DNA of 64,000 nucleotides from GCA-2687025 sp964473525 (GCA_964473525.1 CAYYPK010000008.1:1-64000); one strand, 5' to 3'. Shown: positions 54,878 through 63,896, counted from the stretch's first letter. Translations and numbers: made by a program. Notes: generated by a model not told the origin, from the sequence alone.

Positions 54878-56437
54878 CTACGCCAGGGATTCGCGCAACG
54901 CGCTGATTTGTGGGATGTCGCAGAGCGCGCGCACGGCTTCGGATGGCTGGTCATCCGGGTCGAGCGCCTTCCTGGCGACGCTCAGCGCCTTCTGCGAAGC
55001 CTGCTTCTCGCCGGAGCGGTCCAGCAGTCCAGCCAGGGCTCCCCAGATACGCGCGTGCTGGCCCTTGTCGCGCACGGCATCCGCCATGGCGTCGTGAGCC
55101 ATGATTTCGTCGGCGATCGTCAGCGCCTGACTGGTCTCGCCACGACGCAGACACACCTCGGTCTTCAGTAGACGGATACGTTGCCTCAGCAGAGCGTGTT
55201 CGTCCGCGTCGCCGGAAGGAACGTCGTCAGCGTCCAGCCACCGCTCAACGCTCGTCAGGTTCTTCCACGCATGGTTCCACCGGCCTTGCTGCACCACCAT
55301 GGCGGCGGACTCGAGGTTGCTCAACGCCGTCAGGCGTTCCTGCATCTCGGGTGAGAGCTCGTCGGGGGTCACTCGCGCGAGCGTGGACCGCACGCGGCCG
55401 AGCCACTTGCGCGCCTCGTCGCGACTCTCCGTCTGCACGAAGCAGTGGAGACCTAGCACCTGCGCGGATATCAACTGAGCCGTGCGCCCATCGATGTCCA
55501 GCGATCTCAGTCGCCATATGCGCACTGCGCCGTAGATAGGTTCCAGGGCTGCCTCGTAGTCACCCAGGTGGCAGAGGAGCGTCGCCTGAGCGATCAGGAA
55601 TTCGGCCTTGATACCGGCAGGGACATCCTCGCCGCTGGTCGCTTCACGGTAGAGCTCGATGATGCGGTCCACGCGGCCTAGTTGGCGGTAGCAGTCCGCC
55701 GCCTGCCGGGTAGCTTCCGCCAGACGATCCGTGTCCTCGACTCGGCGTGCGCGGCTGGCGGCCTCGGCGTATGCCGTCGCTGCCTTCGCCCAATCCCTGT
55801 CCCGGGCGTAGGCCGTCGCCAGGGCGTCTGCCGTCAGGAGCCGTAGAGCGTCTGGGTATGCTCCGTCTGTCGTCTCGTCGAAGCTTGCGGCGAGTCTCTC
55901 GAACGCGGAGCGCCCCGAGCCGGGGCCTTCGACCTGCTCGGACAGCAGCGCGCGGTAGTATTCCGCCCAGCCACGCGCCTTTGCCGAGAACGCGTAGTCG
56001 CCGTTCGACTTCGCGCCGACTTCGTCCAGCAGCCGCGTGTAGAACTCGTGTCCTCCCTGCACGCCGCCTGCTCCGATCGGCGCCAGGAGTCTCTGTATGA
56101 ACTCGTCTTCGCCGTCGGTCGCGACAGGTGTGTCGTCGGGCGCCAGTTCCCCGACAGCGTCCGTGGGCCGCCGGCTCATGAACGGCAGCGCGGCCGGCGT
56201 CTTGAGCAGGGCCTGCTTCTGTTGGCGCGACATGGGCTGAGCCAGGAAGTCGATGTAATCGACATCCTCATCGAAGAACTCCGCGCAACGCCCCTGTAGC
56301 TTGCGGGACGGGTTGCACTTGGCGGCCTCGAGTAGGCTGATGTACTGCGGTGTGACCGAAAGGTGTTGGGCGAGTTCTGTCATGCTCATACCCAGCGCCG
56401 CGCGGCGCGTGGTCAAGAACTCGGCGAACGTCAGCAT
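54878..56437 (-). CDS. XRE-family transcriptional regulator with TPR domain
   Basis: Start ATG 56437 (AAAGGGACACC upstream), directly before the helix-turn-helix; a longer frame is less likely. 519 aa. Residues about 1-60 form the XRE helix-turn-helix (FLTTRRAALGMSMTELAQHL, TPQYISLLEAAKCNPS). From about 130 onwards the protein is helical with tetratricopeptide-like units (DWAKAATAYAEAASRARR, AEATRQAADCYRQLGRVD, GDYEAALEPIYGAVRIWR, RGETSQALTIADEIMAHD). TPR-XRE regulators usually sense a peptide or metabolite; no aspartyl or peptidase domain is fused here. The HEAT lipoprotein is downstream on the same strand, separated by 232 bp. Confidence 0.84.
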   Translation of the reverse strand: MLTFAEFLTTRRAALGMSMTELAQHLSVTPQYISLLEAAKCNPSRKLQGRCAEFFDEDVDYIDFLAQPMSRQQKQALLKTPAALPFMSRRPTDAVGELAPDDTPVATDGEDEFIQRLLAPIGAGGVQGGHEFYTRLLDEVGAKSNGDYAFSAKARGWAEYYRALLSEQVEGPGSGRSAFERLAASFDETTDGAYPDALRLLTADALATAYARDRDWAKAATAYAEAASRARRVEDTDRLAEATRQAADCYRQLGRVDRIIELYREATSGEDVPAGIKAEFLIAQATLLCHLGDYEAALEPIYGAVRIWRLRSLDIDGRTAQLISAQVLGLHCFVQTESRDEARKWLGRVRSTLARVTPDELSPEMQERLTALSNLESAAMVVQQGRWNHAWKNLTSVERWLDADDVPSGDADEHALLRQRIRLLKTEVCLRRGETSQALTIADEIMAHDAMADAVRDKGQHARIWGALAGLLDRSGEKQASQKALSVARKALDPDDQPSEAVRALCDIPQISALRESLA

Positions 56438-56620
56438 GGTGTCCCTTTCAGCGGACAGAGTGGTAGTCGCCGACGCCACGATGTCGCGTCGCGATCCCTG
56501 CCCCTACTGTTCAATGAGATGCCAGCGTTCCGGCGGCTTGCCGGGCTGAATATTACCCGCATGGTCAAGAACCGACAAGCGGTTTTGGACGCTAAAATCG
56601 CCACTCCCAAGAGCGTGCGG

Positions 56621-57538
56621 CTACTCCACTACCTTCAGAAGGCGCTCGGCCGAAGTAGCGCGGCCGCTTCCGGTGGAGTTCTGCGCGCATTCGGCTAGAT
56701 AGACGGCATTCCGCGCCGCCGCCGCCAACACGGGAACCTGCGCTCGCTCTCGGACAGAACGCCATACGCCTTCGTAGAACGGCCCCATCGAGGGCGGCGT
56801 TGGCGCCGACGTGTCAGAAAGCGCCGAACGCCCACCAACGGCCATCAGTCTTGGCAGCGCCAGGGGTGTGGATGCCCCTGTCACGATCAGGCCGATTTCC
56901 ACGGCGGGAGGTTCCTCGAACCGGACAAGAATCGACATGGCATTGGGCGGGCTGCCGTGGCGCAGGTTCGGGGCCGCCGCCACCTCGACAAGCTCCGAGC
57001 CGTTGAAGAGGAGCGCCGCGTCAAACAGGTCGAAGCCCTCGCCGAACGGCCCCTCTTCTAGCGAATCTACCGCTCCGGCGAGCTTCACGAGGTCGACATT
57101 CCCAAGCTCGCCGCCTTCGATGCGCGTACGCGCGTGCACGATCGCGTGGTCCCATCGGCGCACGTGGGCGGCCGTTAGCACGAGTCCCTTGCGTCGCGCG
57201 AGGGGGATGAGTTGGTCGCACTGTGCCGCCGACGCCGCCATGGGCGGCTCGACGATCACGTGTCGTCCGGCCTCGAGGGCGCGGTGCGCGGCGTCGAACC
57301 TGCCGGACACCGGTCCTCCCGTGATGAACACCGCTTCCAGCTGACGGTGCGCGAGTAGATCGTCGAGGCTTTCGTAGGCGGCGGCGCGTGACCTGGCGGC
57401 CCAGTTCAGCGCCGCGGACGGCGCTCCGTCGTACGCCGCGACGATCTCAAACCGGTCAGGCTGCGCCTCCATCGCGGAGCGGTGAAGCGAGTTCGCGAAC
57501 GAACCCGCCCCGATGATCCCCAGGCGTATCGGCGTCAT
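56621..57538 (-). CDS. Gfo/Idh/MocA family oxidoreductase with atypical EPP motif
   Basis: Start ATG 57538 (AGGGAG upstream). 305 aa. Rossmann fold opening IRLGIIGAGSFANSLHR, then IVAAYDGAPSAAL and DDLLAHRQLEAVFI. At the position of the hallmark E-K-P the sequence is HVIVE97-P98-P99-MAAS, so the catalytic/nucleotide-contacting Lys is replaced by Pro. AAHVRRWDHAIVHAR fills the usual R-R/F-x-P position. The C-terminal alpha/beta domain is short. The family oxidises or reduces sugars and inositols with NAD(P). With Lys lost, it may have altered chemistry or be non-catalytic. Neighbours give no direct substrate clue. Confidence 0.8.
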   Translation of the reverse strand: MTPIRLGIIGAGSFANSLHRSAMEAQPDRFEIVAAYDGAPSAALNWAARSRAAAYESLDDLLAHRQLEAVFITGGPVSGRFDAAHRALEAGRHVIVEPPMAASAAQCDQLIPLARRKGLVLTAAHVRRWDHAIVHARTRIEGGELGNVDLVKLAGAVDSLEEGPFGEGFDLFDAALLFNGSELVEVAAAPNLRHGSPPNAMSILVRFEEPPAVEIGLIVTGASTPLALPRLMAVGGRSALSDTSAPTPPSMGPFYEGVWRSVRERAQVPVLAAAARNAVYLAECAQNSTGSGRATSAERLLKVVE

Positions 57539-57686
57539 GTGCGTGCGCTCCCTGCTGCCGACGCGTCGCGTTCGCAGAGGCGAACGCATGAGAACGCCGG
57601 ACGCCAGCGTGGTCTAGTGACCACGTCGAGGCGCCCGGCGGCAACGCTATGTGCTATGTCATGGGGCGACGCGGGTAGTTCGTCCA

Positions 57687-58016
57687 TTACCCCGCCAGGA
57701 CGGCGTCCACCTTCTCGGCGAGGGCGGCCTTGGGAACGAATCCCACGACCTGCTGCGCGACCTCTCCGTCGTTGAAGATGAGCAGCGTGGGAATACCGCG
57801 CACCTGGTACTTCACGGAGAGCCCAGGGTTGTCGTCGACGTTGACCTTGACGACCTTGAGCTTGCCGTCATAGTCGCCGGCGAGCTCTTCCACGACGGGA
57901 GCCACCATCTTGCACGGGCCGCACCAGGGCGCCCAGAAATCCACCAATACCGGGGTGTCGCTCTTGAGGACGTCCGCTTCGAACGCGTCTTCTCCCGTTT
58001 CCAGTACGTCAGCCAT
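57687..58016 (-). CDS. trxA: Thioredoxin
   Basis: 109 aa, start ATG 58016 after AGGAGTCAGGAAC. The active site is WAPWCGPCKMVAP, with the family Asp in VLVDFWAPW and cis-Pro in VRGIPTLLIFNDG. Reduces protein disulfides in the cytoplasm, recycled by the thioredoxin reductase encoded at 52350-53300. Spacing of 148 bp to the next gene downstream suggests its own transcript. A near-perfect 18-bp palindrome lies about 110 bp upstream. Confidence 0.95.
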   Translation of the reverse strand: MADVLETGEDAFEADVLKSDTPVLVDFWAPWCGPCKMVAPVVEELAGDYDGKLKVVKVNVDDNPGLSVKYQVRGIPTLLIFNDGEVAQQVVGFVPKAALAEKVDAVLAG

Positions 58017-58126
58017 GTTCCTGACTCCTCATTCGTGCCTGCGATGGGCGACGGCTCGCCCGCCGCTCTCTGTCCGTCACGATGCCCGTTCCGACCCCGG
58101 TGCTGCACGTCACGTGCCAACTTCCC

Positions 58127-58144
58127 GCGTTGGCAAGCCAACGC
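58127..58144. promoter_or_regulatory. Operator-like palindrome upstream of trxA
   Basis: GCGTTGGCAAGCCAACGC: perfect 8-bp arms around AA, 111-128 bp before the thioredoxin start, in the divergent space before the tRNA promoter. It could be a repressor site or a small hairpin. It has no T-run. Confidence 0.4.
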
Positions 58145-58236
58145 AGAAGAACCGACCACGCACATATGAAAGGATGACGGAAACCGACTCCACTTGTCGA
58201 GTGTATCTCGCCGCTGCGCACAGGCGCCACTTTCGT

Positions 58237-58266
58237 TTGACCAGCGGAAGAGGGCTTGGCTAGGAT
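58237..58266 (+). promoter_or_regulatory. Promoter of tRNA-Glu
   Basis: TTGACC at 58237-58242, an 18-bp spacer and TAGGAT at 58261-58266, with an AT-rich GATATAAG directly after. Predicted start is about 20 bp before the tRNA. TATAAG at 58266-58271 is an alternative -10, but its spacing of 23 bp is too long. Confidence 0.55.
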
Positions 58267-58293
58267 ATAAGGGTTCTCAGCCGAGAACAGGGT

Positions 58294-58371
58294 GACCCCT
58301 TCGTCTAGTCTGGCCTAGGACACCAGCCTTTCACGCTGGCGACACGGGTTCAAATCCCGTAGGGGTCACCA
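58294..58371 (+). tRNA. tRNA-Glu (anticodon UUC)
   Basis: The cloverleaf folds by eye: acceptor GACCCCT pairs with AGGGGTC, anticodon stem CCAGC/GCTGG encloses CTTTCAC (anticodon TTC), and the T arm CGGG-TTCAAAT-CCCG is canonical. The discriminator A is followed by an encoded CCA. The D arm is TCGTCTAGTCTGGCCTAGGA, the usual tRNA-Glu form. It stands alone, not in an operon. Confidence 0.96.
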
Positions 58372-58479
58372 TCTTCCTTCCCGCAGCTCGTCTCGGGCCT
58401 TCCTCCGGCCGCCTGATATGCCAAAACGACACGCGCAGACGAGAGCTCGTGACGCGTCATGGCATGGCCCGGTGTTGTC

Positions 58480-59361
58480 CTACCATGTGCGTTCCTTGAG
58501 CAGTTCCTGAATTGCCTCGCGTGACACGGGCAGGTCGTCGATGTGGTCCTCGAGCCACGCGGAGAAGTCGCGCTCGATGTCGTCGGTCCATCGCGTGTCG
58601 ATCTGCCCCGGCGTGTACTTGCCCTCGCGCAGGCGACCCTTGCCAAAGTCATCGCGCAGCCGCACCAACTCCGAGGTCTTCACGACCTTCTCCGCGAGAT
58701 GCGGCGGGACGAAGACGACGCCGTCGTCCTTGCCCAACACGACATCCCCGGGCATCACGGTGGCCTTGCCCATGCGGACGGGCGTATTGACCCCAACGAG
58801 CATGATCGTCGGAGACGCGTACGACGGGTGCCACGCCCGCGCGAAGCTCGCGAACCCCTCGATTTCCTGGATGCCCTCTCGGTCGCGTACGGCGGCGTCG
58901 TGGACGACTCCGTTGCCAGAGTTCGCGTAGATAGCAGTGGCGAGGTTGTCGCCGATGACGGCGCCCTGATCGACCTTGCCGTAGACGTCCGCAACGTAGA
59001 CATCGCGCTGGACAAGCATGTCGATAGGCCACGATATCTGGTCGCCGACACAGCCAGCGCGCTCGCCCTTTGCTTCCATGACGGTTCGCATGACGGGTCG
59101 GCGAGGCATGTACATCGCCGTGAGCGCGCGTCCTACGAGCGTCTCGCCGGGATGTGTTGGTAGCCATCCGTCCTCGTACTGCCAGCGGTACCCCGCGCCT
59201 TGCAGGACGCCCCACGCCTCGGTGACGGTCACGGCGGCCATGCGGTCCAGGATGTCGTCGGCGACCTTGGGCCGTCCGTCGTCGAACCGCTCGCCGTCCC
59301 ATTCCGGGGTGTAGTCCGTGATCTCGTCGGGCGCGAGGTTGAGCGGCGCGAACCTCTCCAT
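58480..59361 (-). CDS. RraA-like family protein (putative aldolase/decarboxylase)
   Basis: Start taken at ATG 59361 (GGAGATCGC upstream), 293 aa. An ATG at 59376 overlaps the previous stop as TGATG and would add five residues. RraA/HMG-aldolase-like core: VTVTEAWGVLQGAG, CVGDQISWPIDM, YGKVDQGAVIGDNLATAIYA, SGNGVVHDAAVRDREGIQE with the metal-site R/D pattern, and DVVLGKDDGVVFVPPHLAEK. Members include 4-hydroxy-4-methyl-2-oxoglutarate aldolases and oxaloacetate decarboxylases; the RNase E-inhibitor role of E. coli RraA is not implied. It is longer than simple RraA owing to N- and C-terminal additions. Coupled to a sugar-acid dehydratase-like gene. Confidence 0.82.
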   Translation of the reverse strand: MERFAPLNLAPDEITDYTPEWDGERFDDGRPKVADDILDRMAAVTVTEAWGVLQGAGYRWQYEDGWLPTHPGETLVGRALTAMYMPRRPVMRTVMEAKGERAGCVGDQISWPIDMLVQRDVYVADVYGKVDQGAVIGDNLATAIYANSGNGVVHDAAVRDREGIQEIEGFASFARAWHPSYASPTIMLVGVNTPVRMGKATVMPGDVVLGKDDGVVFVPPHLAEKVVKTSELVRLRDDFGKGRLREGKYTPGQIDTRWTDDIERDFSAWLEDHIDDLPVSREAIQELLKERTW

Positions 59362-59375
59362 GCGATCTCCTGCCA

Positions 59376-60521
59376 TCAGCGTTGCACCGTGAGAGCGTAG
59401 CCACCGTCGATGTAGGGGAAGGTGGCTTCGAGGTCGTCCGCCAGCGCGGCGCCAAGACCCGGCCGCCCGTCGAGCAGGAGTCGCCCGTCCTCGATGTGAG
59501 GCGGCTCGGAGAGTATGCCCATCTGAAGCGGCCCCTGGATCATGCACTGCTCCAAGACGCGGCCGTGCGGGAGCGCCGCCACCGCGTGTCCGTTCGCGAG
59601 GCCCATGAGGATGTTGTGCCAACTGTGCGGGCAGACGTCGACGTCGTACCGCGCCGCCACCTTCGCTATCTTCATGAGTTCCGTGATGCCGCACAGCCCT
59701 GCGTCCATCTGCACGATGTCGTAGGCGCCCGCGTCCAGGTAGGGGCGGAACTGCTCCAGAGTCGTGAAGCTCTCGCCGCCGGTGATGGGCATGTCGACGG
59801 CGGCGTTGAGGCGGGCGTATGCGTCTATCTCCGCGTGTGGGATCGGCTCCTCGAACCACGCGAAGTCGAGACGGTCGAGCTCCAACGCTATCGCGAGCGC
59901 CTCGGCCTCCGTTAGCCGGCAGTTGCCATCCAACATGAGCTCCATACGGCCGTCCACGGCCGCGTGCAGTCCGCGTACGAGTTCGAGGAAGCGGTCTACC
60001 GTCACGCCGTCCCACGCCCACTGCGTGCCGATGCGGAACTTCATCGCCGTGTACCCGAGTTCGATGTATTCCCGCGCCTCGTCTACGAGCTGCTCGGGTC
60101 GGTCTCGCCAGTCGTAGCGGCAGCCACTGGACGCGTAAAGGCGCACGCTGTCGTCGGCGGCGTCCGCCAGCAAATCCGCGGTTGGCTTGCCAGCGATCTT
60201 GCCGCGCAGATCCCAGAGCGCGCAGTCGATGCCGGCGACGGCGGCGTCGTATCGTCGGCCCCTGCCGTTGGGACTGAGCAGCGTCGCGGCATCGTCTGGG
60301 TGGAGGCCGATCAACTCCGGCGCCAGCCACTCTACGGTGTCCTGAATGCCGAGGGGGCCGCCGTACGCGCTGGCCTCGCCGATCCCAGCGATGCCTTCGT
60401 CGGTGTGGACAACGACGATGGCACAGTCCGCCTTCACCGTGCGATAGCTCGCGGTGATCCATTGCCGTTCCGGCTCGTGCATGCGCGACAGGCACAGCGT
60501 TTCGAGCTTCGTGATCTTCAT
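59376..60521 (-). CDS. Mandelate racemase/muconate lactonizing enzyme family (enolase superfamily) protein
   Basis: 381 aa from ATG 60521. The capping domain opens MKITKLETLCLSRMHEPERQ. Barrel residues: K161-x-R163 in GYTAMKFRIG (a KxR rather than KxK acid/base pair), metal ligands D198 in LMLDGNC, E224 in WFEEPIP and E250 in ITGGESF, D273 in VQMDAGLCG and His299 in VCPHSWHN. These are the mandelate-racemase-subgroup positions, usual for acid-sugar dehydratases. It probably removes water from an aldonate or uronate. The stop overlaps the RraA-like start region (TGATG), linking a dehydratase to a 2-oxo-acid lyase. Confidence 0.88.
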   Translation of the reverse strand: MKITKLETLCLSRMHEPERQWITASYRTVKADCAIVVVHTDEGIAGIGEASAYGGPLGIQDTVEWLAPELIGLHPDDAATLLSPNGRGRRYDAAVAGIDCALWDLRGKIAGKPTADLLADAADDSVRLYASSGCRYDWRDRPEQLVDEAREYIELGYTAMKFRIGTQWAWDGVTVDRFLELVRGLHAAVDGRMELMLDGNCRLTEAEALAIALELDRLDFAWFEEPIPHAEIDAYARLNAAVDMPITGGESFTTLEQFRPYLDAGAYDIVQMDAGLCGITELMKIAKVAARYDVDVCPHSWHNILMGLANGHAVAALPHGRVLEQCMIQGPLQMGILSEPPHIEDGRLLLDGRPGLGAALADDLEATFPYIDGGYALTVQR

Positions 60522-60559
60522 CTGGCTGGCTTCTTCCCAAGGTGAGGGATGTCAGGCAC

Positions 60560-60565
60560 AGTATA
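60560..60565 (-). promoter_or_regulatory. -10 box for the enolase-superfamily/RraA operon
   Basis: On the minus strand TATACT lies about 39 bp upstream of the ATG at 60521, leaving a leader of about 30 nt. A -35 is poor (TTACGC, 17 bp upstream). A divergent MFS gene begins at 60604, so both promoters share this 80-bp gap. Confidence 0.4.
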
Positions 60566-60603
60566 GCGACACGCTCCTGGGCGCGTAACGGCGCCGGCTT
60601 CCC

Positions 60604-61881
60604 GTGAGGATCGTACCGCGGGCGCGCACGGCTCCCTCACTCCAACCGAAGGCCCGGGAACTGACCAAGCAGACCGCGCCCGAGACACATCCGTCCGTTT
60701 GGCGGATCGCCGCATACCGCAGACTGTGGCTTGCTACGGTGGTGATGACGCTTGCGAACGAATGCGAACGCTTGGCGGTCGCGTGGATCGTGCTCGTCAA
60801 GACGGACTCGGTGTTCCTAACGGCGCTGTCGTTCGCGGCGCGGAAGGCGCCCACGACGCTCGTCGCCCCGGTCGCTGGCGAGATAAGCGACCGGATGCCA
60901 CGCAGTCGTCTGCTGGCGGCCACCGCGCTCTACAAGGCGGTCGTCGTCGCGGCGCTCGGAGCCACGACCTTCTACGGCTCGGAGGACATCCCATGGCTGT
61001 TTCTCTTGGTGGCGTGCAGCGGGCTGGCGCAGCCGTTCGAGGTGCCATGCACGCAGGGACTCATCACCGACGTCGTCCCGCGGCCTCTCGCCATGAGGGG
61101 CTTGGCGCTTCAGTCGACCGGAGCGAAGACCGTCGGAGCGGTCGGCAGCCTGGTTGGCGGGCTCGCCATCGCCGCGTTCGGGACGGTGGCGCCCTTCTTC
61201 GCTGGCGCGGGCGTGTTCCTCGCCGCGGCAGCCGCGATGGCCACGATCCCATCAGCGCCGCGCGACAGCCACGCGACCGTATCGTTTCACCCGCGCATAC
61301 TCGTGGAGGCGGTGACTGCGTTGGCGCGGCTCACCCGGCGTCCCGTGGTCGGCGCGTTGCTGCTGACTGCTTTCGTCGTCGAGATATTCGGCTTCGCGTT
61401 CGGCGCCGTAATGCCTTCGCTCGCGCGCGACGTGCTGGGAGTTGATGTCCGCGGATTGGGAGCTCTGTCCTTCGCGCTGGGCATCGGCGCCGTAGCGGGC
61501 ATGGTCGCGCTCGCGATGCTGGGCAACCCGCGGCGCAAGGGCCTTCTGCTCACGGGCGTGACCGTCAGCTACGGACTGACGCTGGTGGCGTTCGCTGCCT
61601 CGGGCGTCTTCCCCGTGTCGCTCGCCATCGCTGCGGGCGTGGGCGCGAGCGCCGCCCTCTTCGACGCGCTCCAGTGGACGCTTCTCCAGCAGCACGTGCC
61701 GTACGATCAGCGCGGACGCGTCATTGCCGGGTGGGTCTTCGCCATTAGCTTTGGATGGGTTGGGCAGGTGGCCCTCGGCGCCGCAGCCCAGGCGTTCGGC
61801 GTGCGCTGGGCGTTGGCGAGCGCTGGCGCCCTTGTCATGCTGACTGGTTTCGGAGCCTTCGGGTTCCTGAGATCCCATTAG
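60604..61881 (+). CDS. MFS transporter
   Basis: 425 aa, start GTG 60604 without a clear ribosome site, so the exact start is uncertain; the first helix begins near residue 38. About 12 helices, with FAARKAPTTLVAPVAGEISD followed by RMPRSRLLA as the A-motif loop (G-x-x-x-D-R-x-x-R). VPRPLAMRGLALQSTGAKTV and PYDQRGRVIAGWVFAISFGW (the R-G-R half) resemble the MFS_3/EntS-like exporters. Substrate unknown. Divergent from the sugar-acid operon, so it might carry a related compound, though EntS-like members are mostly exporters. Confidence 0.85.
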   Translation: MRIVPRARTAPSLQPKARELTKQTAPETHPSVWRIAAYRRLWLATVVMTLANECERLAVAWIVLVKTDSVFLTALSFAARKAPTTLVAPVAGEISDRMPRSRLLAATALYKAVVVAALGATTFYGSEDIPWLFLLVACSGLAQPFEVPCTQGLITDVVPRPLAMRGLALQSTGAKTVGAVGSLVGGLAIAAFGTVAPFFAGAGVFLAAAAAMATIPSAPRDSHATVSFHPRILVEAVTALARLTRRPVVGALLLTAFVVEIFGFAFGAVMPSLARDVLGVDVRGLGALSFALGIGAVAGMVALAMLGNPRRKGLLLTGVTVSYGLTLVAFAASGVFPVSLAIAAGVGASAALFDALQWTLLQQHVPYDQRGRVIAGWVFAISFGWVGQVALGAAAQAFGVRWALASAGALVMLTGFGAFGFLRSH

Positions 61882-62006
61882 CCGTCAGCGCCCAGAGCAG
61901 CTTATCCTCGGCTCAGAGGGCGCCGGGTCGGGCGCCGTTCACAGGATGAGACGGACCACAGGCGGAGGCCGGTGATCCGTAGCGGGCGCGCGCCGCTGAG
62001 GGTAGT

Positions 62007-63896
62007 ATGCCGGCACGCTCCACGAGCCTTCGCGCGACGTTACTCGGGCTGGCGTTGCTGCCGGTCACCATCTACTGGATGAGCGTCGCTGAGCTCAAGT
62101 ACGACTCCCAAGCGACCGCCCTGCCGATCTTCGTCTATCCCGTGTGCGCCCTATTCGTGCTTGCGCTTGTCAACCTCCTCGCCCGGCGCGTCTCACCCCG
62201 CGCCGCGCTACGTCCAGGCGAGTTGCTGACGGTCTACGTGATGCTCGTCGTCGGGACGTCCTTGGGTGCGTACGGCATGATGCAGGATCTGTTCGCGGTC
62301 GTGACGCATCCTTACCGCTACGCGACGCCCGAGAACGAATGGCGCGAGCTGTTCTTCCACTACATCCCGCCCTCCCTGACGCCCACCGACCCCGTTGCAC
62401 TCGACGCGTATTACGTGGGCGAGTCCACTCTACACACACGGCGCCATCTCACGGCGTGGGCGCGTCCAGCGGCTGCGTGGAGCGCGTTCACGCTCTTGCT
62501 TCTGTGGATCATGCACTGCATCAACGCGTTGCTGAGGAAGCAGTGGATCCGGCAGGAGCGGCTCGTCTTCCCCATCGTGCAGTTGCCGCTCGCGCTCGCG
62601 AACTCCACGTCGTTCCTCGCGCAGCCGCTGCTATGGGTGGGCTTCGGAATCGTCGCCGTCGTCGACATCGTCAACGGCCTCCACGTGTTGTTCCCCAGCG
62701 TGCCGGGCCTGAATGTGAAGCTCTACGACATCGGTCGCTTCCTGGCGGAGAAGCCGTGGAGCGCGATGGGCACGACGCGGACATCGCTCTACCCGTTCAT
62801 GGTGGGCATCGGCTTCTTCCTACCGCTGGATCTGTCGTTCTCGTGCTGGGTGTTCTTCGTCCTGCGCCAACTCATGAAGGTCGGCGCCAGCCTTGTCGGT
62901 AGCCAGCGCCTTCCTCAGTTCCCTTACTTCCACGAGCAGGCCGCTGGATCCTGGGCGGGGCTCTGCGCTATCGCCCTATGGATGGGGCGGCGTCATCTTC
63001 GCGAGGCGCTAGCGCAGGCAATCCGCGGCGGGCGAGGGCCGGACGAGCCCATGAGCTACCGCACGGCGTTCCTTGGTCTACTCGCCGGGTCGGTGGGGTT
63101 GATGCTCTTCTGTCGCCTGGTGGGCCTGTCCGTGGCGTATGGCGGCGTGTTCTTCGCGCTGTACTTCGCGATCGCTGTGGCGGTGACACGGATCCGCGCG
63201 GAGTTTGGCGCCCCACATGGCATCTTCAATCACCCGCTGAACATCATGGTGACGGCGCTCGGCACAGGCGCGATGGGCGGACAGAACCTGACAGCCATGT
63301 CGTTCCTGTTCTGGTTCAACCGCGGGTACCGCCCGCACCCGATGCCCAACCAGTTGGAGGCATACAAACTCGCCAGCTCTGGCCAGATGGACGCGCGCCG
63401 GTTGCTTGCTGCCATGCTGCTCGCCGCGGTCGTCGGCGTCGTCGCCGTGTTCTGGATCGACCTGGCTCTCATCTACCGAGACGGCGCGACCGCAGGGCTC
63501 AGCTCGTTCCGACTGTGGGTAGGAAACGGCGCGTTCACGAATCTCGGCCGCTGGCTCTCGTACCCCCGCGACCCTGACTACCTGCGCGTTGGTTTCATGG
63601 GCGTCGGGGCAGCAGCGGTCTCGGTCCTGCATGCGCTCCGCCTTCGCTTCATCGCCTGGCCGTTCCATCCTGCTGGGTATGCCCTTGCAGTTAGTTTCGC
63701 GGTGGATTACTTCTGGTTCCCGCTCCTCCTGGCGTGGGCGCTGAAGTTCGCGGTGCTGCGAGTCGGGGGTGTTGGCGGCTACCGACGCGCCATCCCCTTC
63801 TTCCTTGGGCTTATCCTGGGCGACCTCGCTGTTGGCGGGCTGTGGATGATCTTCGGCGTCGCCACGGGGCGTCAGGTGTACATGTTCTTCATCTGA
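62007..63896 (+). CDS. DUF6785/DUF6784-type polytopic membrane protein
   Basis: 629 aa from ATG 62007 after GAGGGTAGT. About 12-14 membrane helices. The opening ATLLGLALLPVTIYWMSVAE and LRPGELLTVYVMLVVGTSLG, then YGMMQDLFAVVTHPYRYATP, match a family I know from planctomycete, armatimonadete and poribacterial genomes (DUF6785, with a DUF6784 C-terminal part). Conserved charged/polar helix edges include RKQWIRQERLVFPIVQLPLA and IRAEFGAPHGIFNHPLNIMV. The overall layout is similar to oligopeptide transporter (OPT)-like proteins, but function is not established. A hairpin lies 38 bp after the stop. Confidence 0.85.
   Translation: MPARSTSLRATLLGLALLPVTIYWMSVAELKYDSQATALPIFVYPVCALFVLALVNLLARRVSPRAALRPGELLTVYVMLVVGTSLGAYGMMQDLFAVVTHPYRYATPENEWRELFFHYIPPSLTPTDPVALDAYYVGESTLHTRRHLTAWARPAAAWSAFTLLLLWIMHCINALLRKQWIRQERLVFPIVQLPLALANSTSFLAQPLLWVGFGIVAVVDIVNGLHVLFPSVPGLNVKLYDIGRFLAEKPWSAMGTTRTSLYPFMVGIGFFLPLDLSFSCWVFFVLRQLMKVGASLVGSQRLPQFPYFHEQAAGSWAGLCAIALWMGRRHLREALAQAIRGGRGPDEPMSYRTAFLGLLAGSVGLMLFCRLVGLSVAYGGVFFALYFAIAVAVTRIRAEFGAPHGIFNHPLNIMVTALGTGAMGGQNLTAMSFLFWFNRGYRPHPMPNQLEAYKLASSGQMDARRLLAAMLLAAVVGVVAVFWIDLALIYRDGATAGLSSFRLWVGNGAFTNLGRWLSYPRDPDYLRVGFMGVGAAAVSVLHALRLRFIAWPFHPAGYALAVSFAVDYFWFPLLLAWALKFAVLRVGGVGGYRRAIPFFLGLILGDLAVGGLWMIFGVATGRQVYMFFI

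Noticed and set aside
59362..60540. Long minus-strand open frame upstream of the RraA-like start, overlapping the enolase-superfamily gene.
   Set aside because: Sequence is Arg-rich and unlike any fold; it is a shadow of the real gene in a different frame.
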